The position numbers and the translations under genes are program-made. From Methylomonas sp. (lineage in GTDB: Bacteria > Pseudomonadota > Gammaproteobacteria > Methylococcales > Methylomonadaceae): a stretch of DNA of 13,922 nt. The notes under the pieces are model-generated. The model was not told the DNA's origin, searched no databases, and saw nothing but the letters and a program-made list of their open reading frames with translations. The stretch covers positions 1 through 13,922 of the forward strand of contig JAQTYP010000033.1 in the NCBI GenBank assembly GCA_028688235.1. The letters run 5' to 3'. This document shows positions 7,062 to 13,566 of the stretch, in pieces. Positions within the stretch are counted from its first letter, which is position 1. Every line of letters begins with the position of its first letter.

Positions 7062-7070
7062 TAATATAAG
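7034..7070 (+). promoter_or_regulatory. Candidate promoter with palindromic operator before the 80-aa gene
   Basis: A perfect inverted repeat GTAAAA-TGC-TTTTAC occupies 7034-7048. Its right arm provides a weak -35 (TTTTAC, 7043-7048), 16 bases before TATAAG (7065-7070). The transcript would start near 7077, about 55 bases before ATG 7133. The arrangement suggests a repressor or activator site over the -35, but the promoter match is weak. Confidence 0.35.
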
Positions 7071-7132
7071 TTTTGGCTTATTATGTGCTTCAACTTCGAT
7101 GTCGTAATAATTTTCTTCGCGAGGTTGAAGGC

Positions 7133-7375
7133 ATGGCACAGGAATTAATCACAACTAATTACGCAGTCTCGGCACAAACTATCAGTACTGGTGCTTTGAT
7201 ATTGGGGGCAGGACTGGCCATGACATCGATGATTTTGGTCCCTGCACTGGCTATGCGCTTGGGTTTAAGCGCCAGTTTGACGGGGGCGCTGAGAATCGCC
7301 TTTATGAAGGCCTCCAGTCGCACCGCTTATAAAAAAGTAGCAGTTGCCGATCAACAGCAACGGCTGTTGCGTTGA
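7133..7375 (+). CDS. Small single-span membrane protein of unknown function (80 aa)
   Basis: From ATG 7133 the protein has 80 residues. GAGG at 7121-7124, eight bases upstream, supports this start over the TTG at 7073, which has no ribosome site. There is a polar N-terminus (MAQELITTNYAVSAQT), one hydrophobic Gly/Ala/Met-rich segment at about 18-45 long enough to span the membrane, and a short basic C-terminal tail (SSRTAYKKVAVADQQQRLLR). It has no cysteines or histidines, so it is not an obvious metal ligand. I do not recognise the family. It is the first gene after the long intergenic region and leads the metal-associated gene run, which hints at a linked role. Confidence 0.6.
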   Translation: MAQELITTNYAVSAQTISTGALILGAGLAMTSMILVPALAMRLGLSASLTGALRIAFMKASSRTAYKKVAVADQQQRLLR

Positions 7376-7439
7376 GCTGGCTCTCGAAGGGATTCGTAGC
7401 TGATTGTTTCTCGTCGTGAGCGGGTTAATTGGTCGATTC

Positions 7440-7467
7440 TTGTTTTGATAGCGCAGAACGTTATAAT
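7440..7467 (+). promoter_or_regulatory. Sigma70-type promoter upstream of the Cys-rich 60-aa gene
   Basis: TTGTTT (7440-7445), a 16-base spacer and a perfect TATAAT (7462-7467). The start would be near 7474, about 44 bases before ATG 7518. The -10 lies inside an interrupted inverted repeat, TTATAAT (7461-7467) with ATTATAA (7492-7498), which has a nested TAAC/GTTA pair (7471-7474 and 7487-7490). Confidence 0.6.
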
Positions 7468-7517
7468 GCCTAACGAACCAAGTTGGGTTAAATTATAAAA
7501 TCTGGTCTGATTGAATA

Positions 7518-7700
7518 ATGAGTAATAACAATAAGCAGTGTGATCTTTGCGGTTTGGATGTCGAGGTAGAGGGGTTTGGATTAAAAACCACCGATGGCGA
7601 TAAGCAATTTTGCTGTGAAGGTTGCAAAGGCATCTATCAGATGCTGCATGAAGAACAAGTGCTATCGGAAGATTCCGACAACGATAAAATCAACGATTAG
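7518..7700 (+). CDS. Stand-alone Cys-rich metal-binding domain of cation-ATPase type (60 aa)
   Basis: A 60-residue cytoplasmic protein. It has CDLC (Cys8, Cys11) and FCCEGCKGIYQML (Cys32, Cys33, Cys36). This is the pattern of the putative metal-binding domain (PF12156 type) normally fused to the N-terminus of FixI/CcoI-like Cu+-exporting ATPases that feed copper to cbb3 oxidases. Here it stands alone, about 1.1 kb upstream of the ATPase gene, and ends in an acidic tail (SEDSDNDKIND). It may load or sense copper for the ATPase; that is inference. The ribosome site is weak. The promoter at 7440-7467 probably serves this gene and the next. The family assignment rests on cysteine spacing and the FCCxGC signature. 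Confidence 0.78.
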   Translation: MSNNNKQCDLCGLDVEVEGFGLKTTDGDKQFCCEGCKGIYQMLHEEQVLSEDSDNDKIND

Positions 7701-7715
7701 TAATGAAGGATATTT

Positions 7716-8000
7716 ATGGCGCAGAATCACGATCCGAAAAGTATATCCATGGGCAAGCAGGTTATGGCTGGCACATTGGCGACGGCAACAGTCTCTACAG
7801 GGGGAAAACTCATGAGTAAAGTCAGCAATCACCCGCTATTGGTCTTCGGTCTGGGCATGGTCGCAGGCTTTTTTGTTTATAAATACAGGAAAGACATTAT
7901 CGCCGGAGCCACCAAAACGATAGATGCAGGCAAGGATTTCGTGCTGCATCAGAAAGAGAATTTGGAAGATATCGTCGCAGAGGCGAAAGAAGAGAAATAA
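7716..8000 (+). CDS. Small membrane-anchored protein of unknown function (94 aa)
   Basis: A 94-residue protein with AAGGA at 7706-7710, five bases before ATG 7716. It has a polar Gly/Ser/Thr-rich N-terminal part, one membrane segment at about 39-56 (HPLLVFGLGMVAGFFVYKYRK), and a C-terminal charged amphipathic helix to the end (DAGKDFVLHQKENLEDIVAEAKEEK). The layout recalls YtxH-like or DUF5132-like small membrane proteins, but I cannot assign a family with confidence. It has no cysteine. It lies 15 bases after the Cys-rich 60-aa gene and is presumably cotranscribed with it. A terminator-like hairpin follows at 8050-8090. Confidence 0.7.
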   Translation: MAQNHDPKSISMGKQVMAGTLATATVSTGGKLMSKVSNHPLLVFGLGMVAGFFVYKYRKDIIAGATKTIDAGKDFVLHQKENLEDIVAEAKEEK

Positions 8001-8049
8001 ACCGCTACCTGCGGTGACGTATTGACTGAGCCCCATGGTGTTATCTTCG

Positions 8050-8090
8050 AAACGGGCGTTCCTGCCAGACGGGTTCGCCCGTTTTGCTTT
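8050..8090 (+). terminator. Rho-independent terminator after the 94-aa membrane protein gene
   Basis: A 9-bp GC-rich stem, AAACGGGCG (8050-8058) with CGCCCGTTT (8076-8084), a 17-base loop, then a T-rich run (TTGCTTTT). It separates the two small genes at 7518-8000 from the HMA-like gene and copA. No strong promoter is visible between it and ATG 8105, so some read-through is likely. Confidence 0.7.
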
Positions 8091-8104
8091 TATAGTGTAT
8101 TGAT

Positions 8105-8719
8105 ATGGCTATCCAAAAAGAATTTGTTGTGCGTTATCGTAGCGAAGGTCATATTCGCTTTGAGATACCGCAGCGCGCGGCCCAGGTTCAAGCCGCCCAA
8201 TTGATCGTCGAAAAGATTGCGGAAATAGAAGGGGTTACCTCCGTCCGCTTGTTTCGGCGCTCCCGTAAAATGGTCATCCGCTATCAGGAAGAGGTTTTAA
8301 GCTTTGTCCAGTTGGCTAAGAGACTGCATGCGGTGCTGAATGTTTTGGAACAGGAAGGCTGGTTTGCTCAGCAAGCACTGGTAGCGGGCGGAAAAAAATC
8401 GCGGTTCGGGCTGAATCAGAAACTTAAAAACAGCCGCATTAGCCGATGGTTGGATGAAAAAATGATAGCGGCGAAAGAAACCGCACAAGCCGCTAGAATC
8501 GTTGGCAAATTGAGCAGCAAAGGTCCCAAGGCCCTGTTCAAGGATCCTGAAAAAGCCGTCATCGACTTTTTAAACGATATTCTAGTGTTGTATTTGATCA
8601 AGACTCATTGGAATCGCATCACTCAGCAGTGGTTGGTGAAACCCTTAGTTTATCGCTATGAATGGCTGGCAACGTTTTATCTGTTTTTCTTGTTAGTTCG
8701 TTCTCGCAGACCCAAATAG
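8105..8719 (+). CDS. Degenerate HMA-like domain protein with C-terminal membrane segments
   Basis: A 204-residue protein. Residues about 5-75 look like a heavy-metal-associated ferredoxin-like domain that lacks the CxxC copper site (HMA_2 type): HIRFEIPQ..., then EIEGVTSVRLFRRSRKMVIRY. The same pattern, including TSVR, occurs at the N-terminus of the ATPase encoded just downstream, so the two domains are probably related. A basic linker (about 95-140) is followed by FKDPEKAVIDFLNDILVLYL and a last hydrophobic stretch YEWLATFYLFFLLV (about 185-198), suggesting membrane attachment at the C-terminus. With no cysteine it is unlikely to bind Cu+ itself; it may be a partner or regulator of the ATPase. 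There is no clear Shine-Dalgarno before ATG 8105. Confidence 0.72.
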   Translation: MAIQKEFVVRYRSEGHIRFEIPQRAAQVQAAQLIVEKIAEIEGVTSVRLFRRSRKMVIRYQEEVLSFVQLAKRLHAVLNVLEQEGWFAQQALVAGGKKSRFGLNQKLKNSRISRWLDEKMIAAKETAQAARIVGKLSSKGPKALFKDPEKAVIDFLNDILVLYLIKTHWNRITQQWLVKPLVYRYEWLATFYLFFLLVRSRRPK

Positions 8720-8727
8720 CTTTTTCG

Positions 8728-8765
8728 ATCGGCTACAAGCCGGGGTTGTCTGGCTTGTAGCCGAT
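8728..8765 (+). other. Perfect 14-bp stem-loop between the HMA-like gene and copA
   Basis: ATCGGCTACAAGCC (8728-8741) pairs without mismatch with 8752-8765 around a 10-base loop. Only a short, broken T run (TTCTTG) follows, so it is at best a weak terminator. It could be an attenuator, or a processing or stability element in the mRNA 18 bases before the copA start. Confidence 0.6.
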
Positions 8766-8783
8766 TCTTGCCTAGAGGAAATC

Positions 8784-11231
8784 ATGGACTCTGATAATCC
8801 CGAGTACAAACATTTTCGACTTCAGCATCAGCTGAAGAATCGTATCCGCATCATGACGCCGGTATTAAAAAACGATCCGGAACGCGGGTATATTTTTGAA
8901 ATTCTGCTGAAGAAACGGCCGGAAATCACGTCGGTTCGATCTGTGTTCGGCATCGGTTCGGTGGCGATAGAGTTCGATTCCAGCCGCTTCCCGGCGAAAA
9001 ACTTGCTGATCATGCTGGATGCGGTACTAGGTAACATTGCCTGCAAGCAGCCCGTGGTCAAGCAAAATAAGAAAAAGCAATTCGAAGGGCCCGTGCAGGA
9101 TATCGACCTGGCCGTCGAAGGCATGAGTTGTGCGTCCTGCGCCTTGCTGATCGAGATGGTGCTGAATAGAGACGAACGGGTCAAAACGGCCAGCGTTAAC
9201 TTTGCGACCCAGACTGTTAACGTACAAGGCCAGCTGAGTAAGGCCGACGTGGTCGAGCAGATCGAAAAACTGGGGTACAGCGCGTTGCTGGTGGATACTC
9301 TATCCCAGCGAAAGAGGCTAATCGAAAAGGAGCATCAGCGAATTGACGCAGCCCGGCGTCGATTTGTATGGGCAGGGCTATTGACCGTACCCGTCGTCGG
9401 TGTGGCCATGTCCATGGCAACATCGCGTTGGGCACACTGGCTACAGTTTATTTTGACCACTCAGGTCGTATTCGGGACCGGCCGGCAATTTTTCATTAAA
9501 GCCTATCGTCTGGCCAAACAGCGGGCCGCCAACATGGATACCTTAATCGCCTTGGGTGTCGGATCGGCTTATGGTTATAGCGTGCCTGGGCTGTTCCGCC
9601 GCCGAGGCCATGTGTATTTCGAAGCGGCATCGGCCATCATTACTTTCGTGTTGTTGGGACGATTCCTGGAAGAACGCGCCAAGGGCAAAGCTGGCGAAGC
9701 CATCCGCAAGCTGGTGGATTTACAACCGCAAACCGCGATTTTGTTGAAGGACGGAAAAGAAGTCGTCGTCGATGTCGACGACGTACAAGTCGGGGATCTG
9801 ATGTTGATTCGGCCGGGCGAGCGCATTCCTACCGACGGCAGAGTCGTGTTCGGTTTGTCGACCGTCGACGAAGCCATGGTTACCGGCGAAAGCATGCCTG
9901 TCGTCAAAAACATCGGTGATATCGTCATCGGCGGTTGCGTCAACGGTAACGGCATGTTGCATGTCGAAGCGACCGCTGTGGGCATGGATACCGTATTGGC
10001 CGGCATCGTACATATGGTCGATCAAGCCCAAGCGGCCAAACTGCCGATTCAGAAACAGGTCGATAAAATCTCCGCGGTGTTCGTACCATCGGTCATGGCC
10101 GTTTCCGGAGCGACCTTATTGGGCTGGATGCTGGCCGGTGCGCCGTTCGCGGTTGCCTTCGGCAATGCGATTACCGTGATGTTGATTGCCTGTCCGTGCG
10201 CTTTAGGATTGGCTACGCCGGCTGCGATCATGGTCGGGACAGGGCAGGCCGCCAAAAAAGGCGTTTATATCCGCAATGGTGAAAGTCTGGAAGTGGCCAG
10301 CAAACTAAATGCTATCGTATTCGATAAAACCGGTACGATTACCGAAGGCAAGCCCAAAGTCAGCGAAGTGGCGAATTTGTCCGGCCTGGATAATGCGCTG
10401 TTGGTGACTCTGGCGGCTTCGGCGGAATTCGGCTCGGAGCATTTCTTGGGCAAGGCCATCGTCGAATTTGCTCGCGAGCACGCGCTCGAATTGCAGCCCT
10501 GCAGTTATTTTTACAGCGAAACCGGCCGCGGTATTCGCGCCGATATCGACGGATACAAGCTGCTGTTGGGTAATCGGACTTGGCTGGAAAGCCAGAAGGT
10601 CGACGTTGCCGCATTGGACCAACAAGCGGATGTGTTTGCCGGGCAGGGTAGAACCCCGGTTTATATGGCAATCAATAGCCATCCTGCGGCAATATTTGCG
10701 ATTGCCGATAATCCTCGGCCGGAAGCGCACGCCGCCATAGCTAGATTACATGCCTTGGGCATCAAAACCCTGATGGTGACCGGCGATACCGAAAAAACCG
10801 CTTATTACATCGCCGATAGGGTTGGCATCAGCGACGTTGTAGCCAACGCCAAACCCGACGAAAAATTGCAGATCGTCCAGCAATTACAATCCGAAGGTTA
10901 CCAAGTGGGTATGATAGGCGACGGCATCAACGACGCGCCGGCCCTGGCGGCCGCCAACGTGGGTTTTGCGATCGGTAGCGGAACCGACGTGGCGATCGAA
11001 TCTTCGGATTTGACATTGGTGCAGGGCGATATTACCAAAGTCACCGAAACCATAGAGCTCAGCGCCTTCACGATTAGGGTCATCAAGCAGAATTTATTCT
11101 GGGCATTCGGCTATAACACCGTCGCGATACCGGTGGCCGCCTTGGGCAAACTCAATCCCATGATTGCTTCCGCCGCGATGGCGTTAAGCTCGGTTTCGGT
11201 CATCGTCAACTCGTTAAGGTTAAGTAAATAA
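8784..11231 (+). CDS. copA: Cu+-transporting P1B-type ATPase, CopA-like
   Basis: An 815-residue inner-membrane ATPase that exports Cu+ from the cytoplasm. Order: a degenerate cysteine-less HMA-like domain (about 8-85), a canonical HMA domain with GMSCASC (Cys116/Cys119), then the P-type core. Visible motifs: TGES 367-370, the transmembrane CPC 470-472, the phosphorylation site DKTGT with Asp514, GDGINDAPA 712-720, and the Cu+-specific residues Tyr777-Asn778 and Met799 with Ser802-Ser803. Together CPC, YN and MxxSS mark the Cu+ subgroup (P1B-1). The conserved SEHP of the nucleotide-binding domain reads SEHF here (His553 kept, Pro replaced by Phe554). AGAGGA at 8774-8779 precedes the ATG. The next gene starts directly after the stop. 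CopA (detoxification) and FixI/CopA2 (oxidase supply) roles cannot be told apart from sequence alone. Confidence 0.93.
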   Translation: MDSDNPEYKHFRLQHQLKNRIRIMTPVLKNDPERGYIFEILLKKRPEITSVRSVFGIGSVAIEFDSSRFPAKNLLIMLDAVLGNIACKQPVVKQNKKKQFEGPVQDIDLAVEGMSCASCALLIEMVLNRDERVKTASVNFATQTVNVQGQLSKADVVEQIEKLGYSALLVDTLSQRKRLIEKEHQRIDAARRRFVWAGLLTVPVVGVAMSMATSRWAHWLQFILTTQVVFGTGRQFFIKAYRLAKQRAANMDTLIALGVGSAYGYSVPGLFRRRGHVYFEAASAIITFVLLGRFLEERAKGKAGEAIRKLVDLQPQTAILLKDGKEVVVDVDDVQVGDLMLIRPGERIPTDGRVVFGLSTVDEAMVTGESMPVVKNIGDIVIGGCVNGNGMLHVEATAVGMDTVLAGIVHMVDQAQAAKLPIQKQVDKISAVFVPSVMAVSGATLLGWMLAGAPFAVAFGNAITVMLIACPCALGLATPAAIMVGTGQAAKKGVYIRNGESLEVASKLNAIVFDKTGTITEGKPKVSEVANLSGLDNALLVTLAASAEFGSEHFLGKAIVEFAREHALELQPCSYFYSETGRGIRADIDGYKLLLGNRTWLESQKVDVAALDQQADVFAGQGRTPVYMAINSHPAAIFAIADNPRPEAHAAIARLHALGIKTLMVTGDTEKTAYYIADRVGISDVVANAKPDEKLQIVQQLQSEGYQVGMIGDGINDAPALAAANVGFAIGSGTDVAIESSDLTLVQGDITKVTETIELSAFTIRVIKQNLFWAFGYNTVAIPVAALGKLNPMIASAAMALSSVSVIVNSLRLSK

Positions 11232-12116
11232 ATGGAAAATACGATGGAAGGCATGGATCATTCCGGCCATGTCATGAACCATGGCGCAAATCATATGGAT
11301 CATGCCATGCACGGTATGGCGGAAATTGCCGCATCGACAGGCTTCGATTATTCGCTGGCATTCGTGGCTGGATTTTTAGGGAGTGGCCACTGCCTCGGCA
11401 TGTGCGGCGCGCTGGTGTCCGGCTATTTCATGAAGGCCGGCAAAAATAAAAGCTATTTGCCTTACTTTGCCTACCAGTTTAGTCGTATCGGCGTTTATAC
11501 TGCTGTCGGAGTGCTGGCTGCTACATTGGGTGTCGTGCTGGTCTCCAGCGGTCTGTTCGGCAAGTTGCAAAGTATTTTGCAAATGCTGATAGGCTGCGTA
11601 GTGATAGTGTTGGCCCTGGGCATTTTGGGATGGATTCCGTGGCAAGGCTCCATTCGGCTAATACCGATGCAAACCCTGCGTAAGGGGTACGCGACCGCCA
11701 GCCAGAAAGGGCCGGTATTGGGCGCGATGATAGCCGGCCTATTAAACGGCCTGATGCCTTGCCCTTTGACCTTTGCGATGGCAGTCAAAGCCACTACGGC
11801 TACCAGTCTGCTGGAAGGCGGTGCATTGATGTTGGCCTTCGGCGCGGGGACTTTGCCGATGATGTTATTCATCAGCGTCGCATTCGGCAAAATGAGTGCG
11901 AAATTACGCGGATTTATGTATAAAACTGCGGCCTTCATCATGATATTTATGGGGCTTAACACGATACATAAGGGTTTGAGCTTTTATCTGGATGAAGACT
12001 TCAGGCACAGTACTTTTTTGCTTTTCGTTAAAGGTAAATTGGATGCCTTCGACGCCTTCATCGGTGAAATCATGGATTATATTGCCGGTATGATCACCGT
12101 CATTCAGAATATGTGA
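11232..12116 (+). CDS. DsbD_2/TauE-SafE-type membrane protein with Met/His-rich N-terminus
   Basis: A 294-residue polytopic membrane protein of the 'sulfite exporter TauE/SafE or cytochrome c biogenesis transmembrane' group. Conserved Cys-containing motifs are GSGHCLGMCGALV (His53, Cys54, Cys58) and, in the second half, LMPCPLTFA (Cys177). About six membrane segments lie between 40 and 245. The first 30 residues carry seven Met and six His (MDHSGHVMNHGANHMDHAMHGM), a composition typical of copper-binding regions in envelope proteins. ATG 11232 directly follows the copA stop codon, so translation is probably coupled and the functions linked. Relatives often lie beside CcoI-type ATPases. A role in copper handling or oxidase assembly is inference; sulfite export is not supported by anything here. 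Confidence 0.8.
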   Translation: MENTMEGMDHSGHVMNHGANHMDHAMHGMAEIAASTGFDYSLAFVAGFLGSGHCLGMCGALVSGYFMKAGKNKSYLPYFAYQFSRIGVYTAVGVLAATLGVVLVSSGLFGKLQSILQMLIGCVVIVLALGILGWIPWQGSIRLIPMQTLRKGYATASQKGPVLGAMIAGLLNGLMPCPLTFAMAVKATTATSLLEGGALMLAFGAGTLPMMLFISVAFGKMSAKLRGFMYKTAAFIMIFMGLNTIHKGLSFYLDEDFRHSTFLLFVKGKLDAFDAFIGEIMDYIAGMITVIQNM

Positions 12117-12192
12117 CATGCTTTTTCGACCGGAATGCTCCGTCAAGCAGTTTTAACGTCAATTCCATTTAGCCTATAAGCGAGACATTATT

Positions 12193-12546
12193 ATGAAGCA
12201 CTTACATCTATTTTTCGTCGTGTTGGTGATTGCAGGTTTCTTATGGCGGGTTTATCTGGCCGAAAAAAAGCCTGAAATGTTGGCGGAAAAATGGATCAAA
12301 ATTTTGCCGCATGGCTTGGCTGCCGGCTTGTTGGCATCCGGGATTGCCTTGGTTTTTCAAGGAAACTGGGCCGATAACTACGGCTGGATAGTCGCCAAAG
12401 TGTTTTTGATGTTGACCTTCATCGTATTTGGCATATTTACGCTACGCGAACAAGGACAGCGCCGTTGGATAGCCTTCGGTGTCTCGATGTTTTGCTTTAT
12501 TTACATATTGAAACTTGCCGTCAGCAAACACATTTTTTTCATCTGA
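12193..12546 (+). CDS. SirB-like small integral membrane protein
   Basis: A 117-residue protein with four predicted membrane helices (about 4-22, 38-56, 64-84 and 91-110). The KHLHLFFVVLVIAGFLWRVYL start, KILPHGLAAGLLASGIAL and the WIVAKVFLMLTFIVFGIFTLR segment match the SirB family (named after an invasion-gene regulator locus in Salmonella; molecular function not settled). It follows the DsbD_2-type gene after 76 bases on the same strand and may belong to the same unit. A link with copper is by position only. Confidence 0.72.
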   Translation: MKHLHLFFVVLVIAGFLWRVYLAEKKPEMLAEKWIKILPHGLAAGLLASGIALVFQGNWADNYGWIVAKVFLMLTFIVFGIFTLREQGQRRWIAFGVSMFCFIYILKLAVSKHIFFI

Positions 12547-12713
12547 GCTAAGGCGCAGAAGCAGAGCGGTCTCGTGAGTGATGCCATCGGCGCGGCGATG
12601 GGGTTACTCCTACATCTTGACTTGTTGTGTGCTATCGCTTCCCCGGCATAGGATGTAACGCGCACCGAAATAATGACGAGTTTTTCGGTCTTTAGTTTTT
12701 CAACGGGGGAGTC
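12547..12713 (+). other. Intergenic region with a weak terminator-like hairpin
   Basis: It holds CCATCG-(6)-CGATGG (12584-12601) and, closer to the next gene, ACCGAAA (12664-12670) pairing with TTTCGGT (12683-12689) and followed by CTTTAGTTTTT. The second is a possible weak terminator for the upstream genes. No strong promoter stands out. Confidence 0.4.
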
Positions 12714-13487
12714 ATGGCTTGTATGGACGATATTTCGGGCATATTGTTCGATCTGGATGGAGTGTTGTTTGTCGGCGATCGAATGATAGCGGGGGCCGAT
12801 ACCGTGGTAGCGCTCGTCAAACAAAAACAGATACCCTGCCGTTTCATCACCAATACCACGACGCAATCGCGCGACGCTATTGCTCAAAAACTGCAAGGCA
12901 TGGGTTTATCCATTCAAAGCCGGGAAATCATCAGTACACCTTCTGCGGCTTTGCTGTATTTGCGCCAACAAGGTTATCGCAGCTGTCATTTGCTGGTGGC
13001 CGACGAAGTCAAACCAGAGTTCGAAGGCATTCATGAATCCGATTTAAACCCCGGTGCCGTCGTCATCGGCGATATAGGTAGTGCCTGGAATTACGAATTA
13101 CTGAACAAGGTATTCGGAATGTTGATGAATGGGGCGGATTTGATAGCTTTGCACAAAAACAAATTCTGGCAAACCGACGAAGGCTTGAGAATGGATATAG
13201 GCGCGTTCGTTGCCGGCTTGGAATATGTGACAGGTAAACAGGCGGCGGTTATCGGCAAACCTTCGCCGGCTTTCTTCGAGTTGGCGATACGACAATTAGA
13301 ACTGCCCGCAGCGCGAGTGGTCATGATAGGCGACGACATCGATTCCGACGTCGGAGGGGCGCAACGCGCAGGATTGAAAGGCGCGCTGGTGCGTACCGGC
13401 AAATACCGGCCGGAATATGCGGCAGCGTCCCCTATTCGGCCGGATTATATCTTCGATTCCGTAGCCGATATGCTTGGCATATTCTAG
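12714..13487 (+). CDS. HAD subfamily IIA phosphatase, LHPP/hyp3-like
   Basis: A 257-residue cytoplasmic HAD-fold hydrolase with a type IIA cap. Motif I is FDLDGVLF with nucleophile Asp13 and general acid Asp15. Motif II lies in FITNTTT (about 44-50), motif III is Lys182 (IGKPSPAFFELA), and motif IV is GDDIDSDVGGAQRAG (Asp207, Asp208, Asp212). Length and motif spacing fit the TIGR01458-like group that includes eukaryotic LHPP (phospholysine/phosphohistidine phosphatase). The bacterial substrate is unknown. GGGGGAG at 12705-12711 lies only two bases from ATG 12714, so ATG 12723 (MDDISGILF) at 11 bases is an equally good start. No functional link to the upstream genes is apparent. Confidence 0.85.
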   Translation: MACMDDISGILFDLDGVLFVGDRMIAGADTVVALVKQKQIPCRFITNTTTQSRDAIAQKLQGMGLSIQSREIISTPSAALLYLRQQGYRSCHLLVADEVKPEFEGIHESDLNPGAVVIGDIGSAWNYELLNKVFGMLMNGADLIALHKNKFWQTDEGLRMDIGAFVAGLEYVTGKQAAVIGKPSPAFFELAIRQLELPAARVVMIGDDIDSDVGGAQRAGLKGALVRTGKYRPEYAAASPIRPDYIFDSVADMLGIF

Positions 13488-13566
13488 CCGCATCGCTTCG
13501 AAGTGGACGCTCCCGCTGTATCGCGCTTAGACGGAGTTTGACGATTTAACCTGTCGGGGAATTCAG

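Noticed and set aside
7073..7132. TTG 7073 as start of the small membrane protein
   Set aside because: There is no Shine-Dalgarno and it lies next to the predicted transcription start; ATG 7133 has GAGG eight bases upstream.
6551..7132. tRNA, other RNA genes of known class, or a CRISPR array
   Set aside because: No cloverleaf, no regularly spaced direct repeats and no rRNA-like sequence were seen here or elsewhere in the window.
7594..7815. 73-codon plus-strand frame overlapping the Cys-rich and 94-aa genes
   Set aside because: It overlaps two better-supported genes and shows no domain.
9575..10031. Minus-strand frames opposite copA
   Set aside because: They are shadows of the ATPase actuator-domain coding sequence.
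12152..12180. Promoter TTTAAC-17-TATAAG before the SirB-like gene
   Set aside because: It would start transcription only about six bases before the ATG, leaving no room for a ribosome site.
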